A DNA stretch of 36,489 bases from JBDTSW01 sp051004675 (GTDB lineage: Bacteria > Actinomycetota > Thermoleophilia > Solirubrobacterales > 70-9). A program made the translations under genes and the position numbers. Of the stretch, positions 1-8,064 are shown in pieces. The notes below the pieces were generated by a model. That model saw only the letters and a program-made list of their open reading frames with translations. It was not told the origin of the DNA and did not search any database. Numbering within the stretch: the first letter of the stretch is position 1; every line of letters starts with the position of its first letter. The stretch is from assembly GCA_051004675.1 (NCBI GenBank), contig JBPCKC010000009.1:1-36489 (forward strand), given 5' to 3'.

Positions 1-960
1 CGCGAGGCGGCCCCCGTGGACGTGCTTCCGTGGCTCTACGTGGTGTGCCGAAATCAGGCCCTGAACCTCATACGTGACGAGCGCGCCCACGATCAGCTCG
101 ATGAGAATTATGACGGTGTGCCGCAGCCGCCGGAGATCGCGATGCGACACGAGGAGCTTGCGGGTCTGGTGGCCCAGATCAAGGACCTTCCCCGCAACCA
201 ACGCGAGGCTCTCGTTCAGCGCGAAATGGAGGGCCGTAGCCATGATCGCATCGGCGCCTCGCTTGGCGTCTCTGCAACTTCGGCGCGCGGGCTGATCTTT
301 CGCGCCAGGACGACGCTGAGAAGCGCGGCCGGCGTCGTGATCACGCTGTCGCTATTGCGGGCCTTGCTCAAAGCCGAGCCGGCCAGGGCCACCGGCATCG
401 CTGCCGCAGGTAGCGGCGGGGCGGCTGGGTTGGCGGGAGGTTCCGCTACGGTTTTGGCGGTCAAAGGAGCAGCCGTCCTGGCGGGAGTGGCAACTCTGGT
501 GGCCGGCTCCGGCTTGGTCTTCAACCAGGGACGCGACCTCGTCGCTTCTGAGGCAGTCGCCGCCGGTGCGAGCGGCCAAGGCCATAACACCTCTTTGCCG
601 CTGCACGACCTGGCGGCCACAGAGGCGTCTATGCACCGAAACAACAAGCCAGGCGGTCGTGACGACGGCCCAAAGAGGCCCGGCAGTCGTAAGCCGGGAG
701 CTCCTGGCTCGCCGGACGGAGATGATGCGACCGCTTCGGAGGCGCCGGCAAGCGAGCCCACAGACGAGCCCCGAGTTAAAGAGGTCGACGATGATGCCGC
801 CGAAGACTGGGACAACGACGAGGCCGACGCCGACGTCGAGGCTGGGGATGACGGGGGCGCTAGTGACGCGGATGGCGATGAGGCCGAGATCGAGATCGAC
901 GAAGACATCGATCCCGAGCACCTTGACTCGCAATCCTCACCCGACGACCAAGAGGACTGA
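1..960 (+). CDS. ECF-type sigma-70 factor with membrane anchor and acidic tail (5' partial)
   Basis: The reading frame is open to the left edge, so the start lies outside; the first in-window start candidate is GTG at 16. The visible part begins in sigma region 2 (LPWLYVVCRNQALNLIRDER, nt 25-84) and continues to region 4 (about nt 145-325), with a helix-turn-helix of the type SHDRIGASLGVSATSARGL. After region 4 comes a Gly/Ala-rich stretch with one likely membrane segment (about nt 430-525), then a low-complexity basic linker and a strongly acidic Asp/Glu tail to the stop. Sigma factors with such a fused membrane anchor occur in actinobacteria. Tethering of the sigma factor, perhaps replacing a separate anti-sigma protein, is inference. 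No anti-sigma gene follows within the window. Confidence 0.85.
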   Translation, partial: REAAPVDVLPWLYVVCRNQALNLIRDERAHDQLDENYDGVPQPPEIAMRHEELAGLVAQIKDLPRNQREALVQREMEGRSHDRIGASLGVSATSARGLIFRARTTLRSAAGVVITLSLLRALLKAEPARATGIAAAGSGGAAGLAGGSATVLAVKGAAVLAGVATLVAGSGLVFNQGRDLVASEAVAAGASGQGHNTSLPLHDLAATEASMHRNNKPGGRDDGPKRPGSRKPGAPGSPDGDDATASEAPASEPTDEPRVKEVDDDAAEDWDNDEADADVEAGDDGGASDADGDEAEIEIDEDIDPEHLDSQSSPDDQED

Positions 961-1102
961 TCAACCGGGGAGGGAAGAGGAGATCGATCGCGCGGGTCCT
1001 TGATCCCCATCTCCATATCCACGAACGTCCCGCCCTGAGCGTCGCTCAGCAGCCAGTGCTGATACCCGCCCGTCGCCGGACACCGTCGAGGCGGGATTCG
1101 GC

Positions 1103-1387
1103 CTAGGCGCTGGCCTCAGCCGCGACCGTGCAGCGATCGACGGAGGCTCGCGTTCCGGGAGTCTGTTCGGGGTCCATCGCCTCGAGCGCCTGCTCGCTCG
1201 TTTGCATGTCCTCCTCGGAGGCAAAGCGCTGGATCACGACTGCCGTGCGCTGATCAGGGTCGTGAAAAAACTGGACGCCGAGCGCCTGGACGCCCTCGGG
1301 CGGTCCCCCTTGCTCGTCGAGGCGAGCCTGGAGACCCGCGATTCGATCGGGATCGACGTCGGTGAAGCGGACGACTCGTACGTGCAT
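1103..1387 (-). CDS. Small ABM-like dimeric alpha/beta-barrel protein
   Basis: A 94-residue protein starting MHVRVVRFTDVDPDRI. The start at 1387 is chosen because AAGGAG lies five bases upstream; a longer frame to 1441 has no better site. The beta-alpha-beta pattern and the short FxxEEDM segment resemble antibiotic-biosynthesis-monooxygenase/Dabb-type ferredoxin-like folds, which usually dimerise. No catalytic residues can be assigned, so the substrate is unknown. It is divergent from the copper operon, sharing a 133-bp intergenic region that holds the CsoR-type palindrome, so it could respond to the same regulator. That link is inference. Confidence 0.7.
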   Translation of the reverse strand: MHVRVVRFTDVDPDRIAGLQARLDEQGGPPEGVQALGVQFFHDPDQRTAVVIQRFASEEDMQTSEQALEAMDPEQTPGTRASVDRCTVAAEASA

Positions 1388-1465
1388 TCCAACTCCTTGC
1401 GGTCGTTTCATCGCCACCCTAACCCACCGGGGCTTTCGCACTCATCGCACCCGACCCGTAGCTCT

Positions 1466-1482
1466 ATACCCCCTGGGGGTAT
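1466..1482. promoter_or_regulatory. CsoR-type operator palindrome
   Basis: ATACCCCCTGGGGGTAT is a perfect inverted repeat with a single central base. GC-rich palindromes of the form TACCCC-N-GGGGTA are the known recognition sites of CsoR copper sensors. Its right arm overlaps a candidate -10 hexamer TATGCT (1480-1485), so bound repressor would block RNA polymerase. The site is 38 bases before the DUF4396-fusion start, and csoR itself is the second gene of that operon, giving an autoregulated Cu(I)-derepressed unit. Confidence 0.85.
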
Positions 1483-1520
1483 GCTAGGGTCGGCCTCAGG
1501 TCAATCGAGCGGAGAACCCA

Positions 1521-2945
1521 ATGAGTCATCACAGCGAGCACGGCGAGCACGAAGGTCACGAGCACCACGAGATCCCGACCGAGGGTCGGGCGCTGACCGG
1601 CGTCGCTGTCAGCGCCACCCTCCACTGCCTGACCGGGTGCGCCATCGGCGAGATCACCGGGATGGCGATCGGGACCGCGCTTGGCTTCAGCGATTTCCAG
1701 ACAATCGCGCTGGCCGTGGGCCTGGCCTTCCTCTTCGGCTACGCCCTGACCAGCCTGCCGCTCCTGCGCGCCGGACTGGCCCTTGGCGCCGTCATACCGA
1801 TCGCGCTTGCCTCGGACACCTTCTCGATCGCAGTCATGGAGATCGTCGACAACGCGATCATGCTCGTCATTCCCGGGGCGATGGAGTCGGGACTGTCGGA
1901 CGTCCTCTTCTGGGGCGCGCTGTCGTTTGCGCTCGCCGTCGCCTTCCTCTTCGCGCTACCGGTCAACCGCTGGCTGATCTCGAGGGGCAAGGGACACGTG
2001 GCCGTTCACAACACGGGCATCCACGGTGGGCCATCCCCGCGGCTGGTCGGAACCGTCCTGGTAGCTGCCGCGATCTTCGGCAGCACGGTCCTTGTCGCCG
2101 AGGCCGCGACGAGCGAGCAAGACGAGGGACACGGAGGCCATGAGGAGGCCGCCATGTCCACCGAAGAAGGTGCTGACCACAACACGGAAAAGACGACGAT
2201 GGCAACCGACAGCGACCCGGACACCGTCCGAGGGGTAACCATTGATGAAGGCGGACTGCGCGTTGAGCTCGATCAGCCCGAGCTGCCGCAGGGCGAGCGG
2301 ACCGAACTCAGCTTTCGCGTCATCGACGAGGATGGCTCAGCGGTCACAGACTTTGAGGTCGAGCACGAGCGCCAGATGCACCTCATCGTCGTTCGCCGTG
2401 ACCTGACCGGCTTCCAGCACCTGCATCCGGAGATGGCCGGCGACGGCACCTGGTCGACGGAGATCACCCTGCCCGAACCTGGCGCCCACCGCGTCTTCGC
2501 CGACTTCAACCGCGACGGCGAGAACCTGACGCTCGGCCAAGACCTGCTCGTGGACGGCAGCGCCGATTATCAGGAGCTATCCGCACAGGAGGCCGAGACC
2601 AAGACCCTCTCTGGATACGAGGTCACCGTCGAGGGCGAGGCGGCGCAGGCCGGGCTCGAGGGCGAGCTGGGGTTCAACGTGACTCGCAACGGGGAGGCGG
2701 TCGAGGTCGAGCCGTACCTCGGTGCCGACGGCCACCTGGTTGTTCTGCGGGAGGGTGATCTGGCCTTCCTGCACGTCCATCCGGCGGGCGGGGCCGGAAA
2801 GCATGGCGGTGAGGACTCGGGGTCAACGGGCGGCATCCGCTTCATGACCGAGTTCCCGAGCGAGGGCCGCTACCGCCTCTTCTTGCAGTTCAAGCACGCC
2901 GGCGAGGTCCACACGGCCGAGTTCACTCGCGAGGTGACCGGTTGA
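1521..2945 (+). CDS. His-rich DUF4396 membrane protein fused to extracellular beta domains (copper-linked)
   Basis: 474 residues. SD GGAG lies six bases before the ATG. The first 20 residues are rich in His (HHSEHGEHEGHEHH), a likely metal-binding tail. Residues about 25-155 form a DUF4396 membrane domain of about four helices with the motif LHCLTGCAIGE, whose Cys pair and His may bind metal. A further helix (about 173-193) leads to a second His-rich segment (GHGGHEEAAM). From about residue 235 there are two beta-rich repeats with HLHPEM and FLHVHPAGG motifs, presumably outside the membrane. Its place under a CsoR operator and beside csoR indicates a role in copper handling. Whether it exports, chelates or delivers copper cannot be told from sequence. 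Confidence 0.8.
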   Translation: MSHHSEHGEHEGHEHHEIPTEGRALTGVAVSATLHCLTGCAIGEITGMAIGTALGFSDFQTIALAVGLAFLFGYALTSLPLLRAGLALGAVIPIALASDTFSIAVMEIVDNAIMLVIPGAMESGLSDVLFWGALSFALAVAFLFALPVNRWLISRGKGHVAVHNTGIHGGPSPRLVGTVLVAAAIFGSTVLVAEAATSEQDEGHGGHEEAAMSTEEGADHNTEKTTMATDSDPDTVRGVTIDEGGLRVELDQPELPQGERTELSFRVIDEDGSAVTDFEVEHERQMHLIVVRRDLTGFQHLHPEMAGDGTWSTEITLPEPGAHRVFADFNRDGENLTLGQDLLVDGSADYQELSAQEAETKTLSGYEVTVEGEAAQAGLEGELGFNVTRNGEAVEVEPYLGADGHLVVLREGDLAFLHVHPAGGAGKHGGEDSGSTGGIRFMTEFPSEGRYRLFLQFKHAGEVHTAEFTREVTG

Positions 2946-3229
2946 CCGCCAACGGCCACGGCTACTCCGCCAACAAGGACGCTGTCCTAAAGCGGGTACG
3001 ACGGATCGAGGGTCAGGTGCGCGGCATCGAGAAGATGGTCGATGACGACCGCTACTGCATCGAGATCGTCACACAGATCACCGCCGCCCAGGCCGCGCTC
3101 GACAAGGTGGCGCTTGAGTTGCTCGAAGACCATGCCCAGCACTGCGTGATCGGCGCTGAGGCGAGCGAGCAGGGTGAACGCACCGAAGAGCTGATGGGCG
3201 CGGTCAAGCGGCTGCTGCGACACGGGTAG
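2942..3229 (+). CDS. csoR: Copper-sensing transcriptional repressor CsoR
   Basis: 95 residues of the CsoR/RcnR/FrmR all-helical family. The Cu(I) triad is complete: Cys39, His64 and Cys68, with the same 25- and 4-residue spacings as Cys36/His61/Cys65 of Mycobacterium tuberculosis CsoR. Arg-rich helix 1 (KRVRRIEGQVRGIEKM) is the usual DNA-binding and family signature. It begins with TTG overlapping the stop of the preceding gene (TTGA, 2942-2945), so translation is probably coupled. It should repress its own operon through the palindrome at 1466-1482 and release it on binding Cu(I). Confidence 0.93.
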   Translation: MTANGHGYSANKDAVLKRVRRIEGQVRGIEKMVDDDRYCIEIVTQITAAQAALDKVALELLEDHAQHCVIGAEASEQGERTEELMGAVKRLLRHG

Positions 3230-3236
3230 GGCTGCC

Positions 3237-3908
3237 ATGACCTCTACCGAGCGCGAGGGCTACGTTGCGGCGCTGCGCTTTCCGGCTCTCAACCGCGCCT
3301 TTGATCCCGTCGTCCGCTTCACGATGCGCGAGACTCGCTTCAAGCGCGAGCTTCTCGATCAGGCCGCCATCAAGCCCGGCCAGCGCGTACTCGACCTCGG
3401 GTGTGGGACCGGCACCCTGGCCATCCTGGCCAAGGACACGGTGCCCGAGGCCGAGGTGGTCGGCCTCGACGGCGATCCGCAGATCCTCGAACTGGCGCGC
3501 GCCAAAGCTGACGAGGCCGAACTCGAGGTTGGCTTCGATCACGGCTACTCGACTGAGCTGCCGTACGAACCGGCGTCATTCGATCGGATTCTCTCGACGC
3601 TGTTCTTCCACCACCTGACCACGGACGACAAGCGCACGACGCTTGGCGAGATCGTCCGTGTTCTACGCCCCGGTGGGGAGCTTCACATCGCCGACTTCAC
3701 CAGGCCCAGCGATCCGCTGATGGCCATCGGCTTTACCGTCGTCCGCCTCGTTGATGGCATCGAACGCACACGAGTAAACGCGCGCGGAGAGCTGGGTTCG
3801 CTGGTTGCAGACGCCGGCTTTCAGGCCGTCGCTGAAGGGCGCCGCCTCCGAACCGCCCTCGGGACGCTTGGGCTCATGAGCGCCGCGCGAGTGAGTGCGA
3901 CCTTTTGA
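3237..3908 (+). CDS. Class I SAM-dependent methyltransferase
   Basis: 223 residues with SAM-binding motif I DLGCGTG at 53-59, an acidic loop after strand 2 (GLDGD) and motif III-like FDRILSTLFFHHL, as in UbiE/MenG-type methyltransferases. It starts seven bases after csoR and is most simply the third gene of the copper operon. Substrate unknown. Similar small methyltransferases are often found beside metal-resistance regulators, but a metal or thiol substrate is only a guess. Its last bases overlap the upstream end of a broken HATPase frame. Confidence 0.85.
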   Translation: MTSTEREGYVAALRFPALNRAFDPVVRFTMRETRFKRELLDQAAIKPGQRVLDLGCGTGTLAILAKDTVPEAEVVGLDGDPQILELARAKADEAELEVGFDHGYSTELPYEPASFDRILSTLFFHHLTTDDKRTTLGEIVRVLRPGGELHIADFTRPSDPLMAIGFTVVRLVDGIERTRVNARGELGSLVADAGFQAVAEGRRLRTALGTLGLMSAARVSATF

Positions 3909-4025
3909 CGGTAGTCAGCGAGTTGATCACCAACGCGGTCCGCCATAGCGAAGGCGACGTAGTCGGGCTGGCGGGTCAAAGATGACCACTCGATTCGCGT
4001 CGCCTTCGAACTCCCCCCTGCCTAG
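3890..4025 (+). pseudogene. Remnant of an RsbW-like HATPase_c (anti-sigma kinase) gene, frameshifted
   Basis: The frame starting near 3890 reads LLTVVSELITNAVRHSEGD, the N-box of RsbW-type GHKL kinases (SELxTNAxRH). It stops at a TGA near 3983. One frame over, from about 3972, the sequence continues as RVKDDHSIRVAFELPPA to a TAG at 4023-4025, which is the following beta strand of the same domain. Everything before the N-box and the G-boxes after it are missing. It is therefore a short decayed fragment with a frameshift near 3970. No start codon or intact ATP lid remains. Confidence 0.7.
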
Positions 4026-4354
4026 GGAGTGCGGCCATCGGTCGCTTCGGCGATTCCCTGGACCTCGGGATTCTTCTGCACCACGAGCCAGTCCTCGTGC
4101 CTTTCGATGACGCTCTCTACATCCAAAACCTCATGGTCCGGAGCGATGAAGAAGTGCGTTGAATCTTCGCGGACTCGTTCGTAGTCGATTCGCCGCAAGG
4201 GAACCTTCTCGCGACAGTCCACGTTCGCGCATTCGCATTGGTAGAGCTCGATGCCCTCCAGTTGGTGGCGCTCCTCCCACCCGGCCGCCCGCTCGTTGGC
4301 GGCGCGAAACAGCGCCTCATTGAGCACCAAGCGCCTCTCCCGCTCTGTAGGCAT
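4022..4354 (-). CDS. Conserved hypothetical protein with CxCxxxxC cluster
   Basis: 110 residues starting MPTERERRLVLNEALFRAANERAAGW. The ATG at 4354 is preceded by AGGA nine bases upstream. The central segment LYQCECANVDCREKV carries three Cys in a CxCxxxxC pattern that may bind a metal. The C-terminal part (FFIAPDHEVLDVESVIERHEDWLVVQK) matches a conserved actinobacterial family of unknown function, as I recall it. It is convergent with the HATPase remnant, sharing four bases. No function is proposed. Confidence 0.75.
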   Translation of the reverse strand: MPTERERRLVLNEALFRAANERAAGWEERHQLEGIELYQCECANVDCREKVPLRRIDYERVREDSTHFFIAPDHEVLDVESVIERHEDWLVVQKNPEVQGIAEATDGRTP

Positions 4355-4371
4355 GCCCGTAATCCTAGGAG

Positions 4372-5070
4372 ATGCTGCCGACCCGATGTGCCACCTGGAG
4401 GCTCCCGCTTTGTGGGCCCGGCGAGCCGGCCCGAACCGCCTCGAGCTGCGCTGCGACCGACCGGCCCACGAAGAGCGCGAGGGCTGGTGTAGGTTCCCCG
4501 CCCGATGGAGAACGCCGCGCCGACGCCGGACGAGAGCTCTATCCGGACGGCTCGGCGGGCGATGAAGCACGCTCGCTCGTCAGGCGATTCGCAGACGAGC
4601 TCGGGCCTGCCTCGCGGAGGGTCATCTGGCGGCATCTGATCAACGACCTTGGTCTTGCCTGCCGGTACTGGGAGCAGGGCCTCGGGGAGGGCCAGGCTCG
4701 ATTCCAGCGGATCACCACACGCTTCGCGAAGCGGCCGATCCGCCAGGCGATGAACCTCTCCCCGGATGAGCTGGATGCCGCCCCCGGAACCGTCCGATCG
4801 CAGTTCGACGAGGTCGCCGAGAAGATCGCCGTGGGTGGGCGGATCGTCGGGGACTCCGTGACCGCCGCCGACCTCGCTTTTGCCGCGATGGCATCGCCGG
4901 CGGTCCTGCCACCCGAGGGTTATCCGGTGCGGATGCCACAACCGGCGGACTTTCCCGAGGACGTCGCGGAAACGGTACGTGAGCTTCGCGCACACCCCGC
5001 CGGCGAGTACGCACTGCGCATGTACCGGGAGGAGCGAGCCGTTCATCCGGAAGCTCGCCGGTATAGGTGA
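4372..5070 (+). CDS. Glutathione S-transferase C-terminal domain, N-terminal half missing
   Basis: From about residue 56 (LYPDGSAGDEARSL) the protein follows the all-helical GST C-terminal domain, including the late IVGDSVTAADLAFAAMASP helix with its conserved N-capping Asp. The thioredoxin-like domain that should come first, with the glutathione-binding residues, is absent. The first 55 residues are Arg/Ala-rich and look like out-of-frame sequence. The open frame begins at ATG 4372, but no convincing ribosome site precedes it. It is probably a truncated, non-functional gene, though a stand-alone helical domain cannot be excluded. Confidence 0.55.
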   Translation: MLPTRCATWRLPLCGPGEPARTASSCAATDRPTKSARAGVGSPPDGERRADAGRELYPDGSAGDEARSLVRRFADELGPASRRVIWRHLINDLGLACRYWEQGLGEGQARFQRITTRFAKRPIRQAMNLSPDELDAAPGTVRSQFDEVAEKIAVGGRIVGDSVTAADLAFAAMASPAVLPPEGYPVRMPQPADFPEDVAETVRELRAHPAGEYALRMYREERAVHPEARRYR

Positions 5071-5136
5071 CCCCGCCCGCTCGAATCTTCGCAACCGGCG
5101 CATCCAGGGCTCGGCGGCTGTAGCTTCGCCGTCTGC

Positions 5137-7554
5137 ATGAGGGGTCTCCCGGCAGCACTGTCGACCGCGCTCGCGCTGACGCTCGCGGGCGCCGGTGCGG
5201 CCGAGGCCGCGACCTTGGAGGCGAACGGCGTGCTGCCGCCCGGGCAGAGCGGCTTCGTCTCGGTCACGGGCCTTGCGGACGGCACGGGCTCGCCGCACCT
5301 GATCGACCAGACGCAGCGCTTCATCGACTTCGACTACCGCTCGTTCGAGTTCAACCAGCCGGGGGCCGTCGAGACGCCGCGGGCCGGGGTCACCGTCTCA
5401 CGCGACGCATTCGGCGTTCCCACCATCGACGGGGACACCGAGGACGACGCCTGGTTCGGGGTCGGCTACGCCGTCGCCCAGGACCGCCTGTTCCAACTCG
5501 AGCTGTTCCGCCGGGCGACCTCCGGGCGCCTCGCCGAGATCGTGGGCCCGGGCTACCTCGACGACGACCTGATCGCCCGGCGCGACTACTACACGGACGC
5601 CGAGATCGACGAGATGATCGCGGCGATGCCGCAGGACCTGCAGGACCGCACGCAGTCCTACGCCGACGGCGTCAACGCCTGGATCGCCCACGTCACGACG
5701 TCGCCGGGCGACATGCCCGGCGAGTTCGTCGCGCTCAGCGCCCTGCCGATCGCCCAGTGGACCGTGCGCGACTCGGCCCGAGTCGGCGTTTTCCTCGCGC
5801 GCACGGTCCCCTCCAGCGACGGCGCCGAGCTCGAGAACGCGCTCGCGCTCGCCGAGGCCGGCCCGCGGTCGTTCGAGCGTCTGCTGCCGGTGCGAACGAA
5901 GGGTGCGCTGAGCACGGTCCCCCGCTCCGAGGGCGTCTTCAAGGCGCAGCCGGGGCGCTCGCGGGCCGACGAGCGCAGGGGGTTTCGCAGGAGCCGCAGG
6001 TTCCTCGCCCGAAACGACCTCAGCGGCCTCGAGAACACCGCGGAGCAGATCCCCAAGACGGCCCGTGCGGCGGGCGGCGACCCCGGGGCCGGCCTGCGCT
6101 CCATTCTCCCCAGCCCAGGCGGCTCGTTCATGTGGGCGATCTCGGACCCCGAGCGCCGGCGCGCCTACCTGTTCAACGGCCCCCAGCTTGGCTACTCGAT
6201 TCCGGAGCTCTTCGTCGAGTTCGAGCTTCACTCGCCCGAGATGCCACGGATCCACGGCGTCAGCGCCGCGGGGGTGCCGCTGATCGGTATCGGGCACAAC
6301 GGCGACGTGGCGTGGGGCTTCACCTCAGGCCTCTCCGACGAGGACGACCTGTTCGTCGAGAAGCTGACGGGGCCCGAGACCTACCGCTTCAAGGGCGCCG
6401 AGCGCCAGATGGACTGTCGCGACGAGACATTCACCTGGAAGACGCCGCCGACCGACCTGCCGGGCGGCCTGAGGGACCTGATCTCAAACGGCGGACCCAG
6501 CGGCGCTCCACCGGCGGGCGCGACGACCGAGCGGATCTGCCGCACCGTCCACGGGCCCGTCCAGCACACGGGGGACGATCTCGCGCTCGCGCGCCGATAC
6601 GCGATCTGGGACCGCGAGCTGGAGACGATCGTGGGCATCGACATGCTGAACAAGGCGCGCTCGATCGCGGACGTGGACGAGGCGATGAGCGAGGTCACCT
6701 GGAACGAGAACGTGATCGCCGCCGACGATCGCGGCCACATCGGCTACTGGCATCCCGGTCTGCATCCGCTCCGCGCGAAGCGCTGGGACGAGCGCCTGCC
6801 CTTCCCCGGCAACGGCAGGGCGGAATGGCGCGGCCTGCTGCCGCGCTCCAAGACCCCGCGCGTGATCGATCCGGCAGCGGGCTGGCTGGCGAACTGGAAC
6901 AACGTCCCCTCGGCGGGCTGGACCAACGGCGACGCGGAGGCGAGCGAGCGCTCCACCGGGCCGCTTCACCGCGTACGCCTCCTGCGCAAGCTCGTCGGGC
7001 GGGTCGCCCGGAATCCGAGCTACGCGCGCTCGACCGCCATCGTCCGGACCTCGGGCACCACCGCGCAGCAGTTCCCGTTCCGCGACCGGGCGAAGCTGCG
7101 CGCGGCCCGCGGGCTGACCGACGCGGGCGGGCGCGCCGTGCTGGCGGCTCTGTCCGCGTGGAACGGCAGCTACCACCAGACCGACGCGAACGGCACGGTC
7201 GATCCCGGGGTTGCGATCTGGGAGGAGTTCAAGGACCGCGCCGAGGCGATACTCCTGCGCAGGCTCGGTCAGGGCTCCGCGCGGCTTGCCGGCGAGCCGG
7301 GCCGCTCGCACATGTTCGACAGCTCGAACGGTGAGGTGGCGGCGCTGCGCCAGCTCGGCGCGCGCGAATACGCCAGGGCCGCCAAGCGGACCTTCGCCGC
7401 GCTGGAGACGCGCTTCGGCACCAAGGACGTCGCCGCGTTCCGGGAGAAGCGCCGGCTGTATCCCGTCGGCGCCCAGGGAGCCGGAGCAGCCCCCAAGCTG
7501 CCCTTCTTCGACCGCGGAACCTGGGAGCAGTCGATCGCGATGGGGCGCCCCTGA
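5137..7554 (+). CDS. Secreted penicillin acylase family protein (Ntn hydrolase)
   Basis: 805 residues. A signal peptide (about 1-25, ending AEAA) targets it outside the membrane. The alpha-chain region contains DAFGVPTIDG and YAVAQDRLFQLELFRR, typical of the family. The self-cleavage and nucleophile site is PSPGG|SFMWAI, with Ser330 as the likely N-terminal nucleophile of the beta chain. NWNNVPSAGW (from residue 586) is the conserved oxyanion-hole Asn segment. Family members hydrolyse amides such as beta-lactam side chains or acyl-homoserine lactones; the natural substrate is unknown here. A TAGCTT hexamer lies ten bases before the ATG and no Shine-Dalgarno is visible, suggesting a nearly leaderless transcript. 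Confidence 0.9.
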   Translation: MRGLPAALSTALALTLAGAGAAEAATLEANGVLPPGQSGFVSVTGLADGTGSPHLIDQTQRFIDFDYRSFEFNQPGAVETPRAGVTVSRDAFGVPTIDGDTEDDAWFGVGYAVAQDRLFQLELFRRATSGRLAEIVGPGYLDDDLIARRDYYTDAEIDEMIAAMPQDLQDRTQSYADGVNAWIAHVTTSPGDMPGEFVALSALPIAQWTVRDSARVGVFLARTVPSSDGAELENALALAEAGPRSFERLLPVRTKGALSTVPRSEGVFKAQPGRSRADERRGFRRSRRFLARNDLSGLENTAEQIPKTARAAGGDPGAGLRSILPSPGGSFMWAISDPERRRAYLFNGPQLGYSIPELFVEFELHSPEMPRIHGVSAAGVPLIGIGHNGDVAWGFTSGLSDEDDLFVEKLTGPETYRFKGAERQMDCRDETFTWKTPPTDLPGGLRDLISNGGPSGAPPAGATTERICRTVHGPVQHTGDDLALARRYAIWDRELETIVGIDMLNKARSIADVDEAMSEVTWNENVIAADDRGHIGYWHPGLHPLRAKRWDERLPFPGNGRAEWRGLLPRSKTPRVIDPAAGWLANWNNVPSAGWTNGDAEASERSTGPLHRVRLLRKLVGRVARNPSYARSTAIVRTSGTTAQQFPFRDRAKLRAARGLTDAGGRAVLAALSAWNGSYHQTDANGTVDPGVAIWEEFKDRAEAILLRRLGQGSARLAGEPGRSHMFDSSNGEVAALRQLGAREYARAAKRTFAALETRFGTKDVAAFREKRRLYPVGAQGAGAAPKLPFFDRGTWEQSIAMGRP

Positions 7555-7694
7555 GCCCCAATGGGCTGTGGGCTGCCCCCGGGCCACCCCCGAGCTCCGT
7601 TGTCATCTGAGGGTCGCTGAGGGTGCCTCAGCCGACAACCGTGGTCTGGGGCTAGGATCGGCAGCCACCCGCCGGGCTTCCCGGCTTCGGCGAG

Positions 7695-7874
7695 ATGAAA
7701 GTCAAGGCGCTGGGCTCGGTCCTGGCGAAGCGCTTCGGGGTCGAGGCCGCGCAGGGCCTGGTGCCCTGGCATCCCACCCTTGGGGACGTCGACTCGGCTG
7801 AAGCGCTCGCGACCTACCAGGCCGCCAAGCGCGAGCACAAGTCCGAGTGGTCCAGGGCCAGGGCGCCTGCGTAG
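7695..7874 (+). CDS. Possible small protein of 59 residues
   Basis: ATG at 7695, MKVKALGSVLAKRFGVEAAQ, ending in SEWSRARAPA. A TAGGAT hexamer at 7653-7658 could be a -10 element. No clear Shine-Dalgarno. The sequence reads like a folded alpha-helical protein rather than a GC-rich shadow frame, but I do not recognise it. It could be the remnant of a longer gene. Confidence 0.4.
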   Translation: MKVKALGSVLAKRFGVEAAQGLVPWHPTLGDVDSAEALATYQAAKREHKSEWSRARAPA

Positions 7875-7886
7875 TTCAGGACAGCC

Positions 7887-8057
7887 ATGGCTGTCTTTTT
7901 GCTCGCGCTCTACGGTGGGACGATGGTCGCGGGCGGCGCCGCGGCCGCGGCGGGCATCAGTCGCTCCGACGGCCGCTTGCTGCGATTCGGGGTCGGCGTG
8001 GCCGCCGCCTCCGTGCCCATCCTGGTCGCGGCGCTGATCCTGACCATCGCCGCCTGA
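7887..8057 (+). CDS. Small two-helix membrane protein of 56 residues
   Basis: ATG at 7887 preceded by AGGA five bases upstream. Two hydrophobic segments (AVFLLALYGGTMVAGGAAAA and FGVGVAAASVPILVAALILT) flank a short polar loop (SRSDGR). It follows the 59-residue frame by 12 bases and could be co-transcribed. Family unknown. Confidence 0.45.
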   Translation: MAVFLLALYGGTMVAGGAAAAAGISRSDGRLLRFGVGVAAASVPILVAALILTIAA

Positions 8058-8064
8058 ACGGCGC

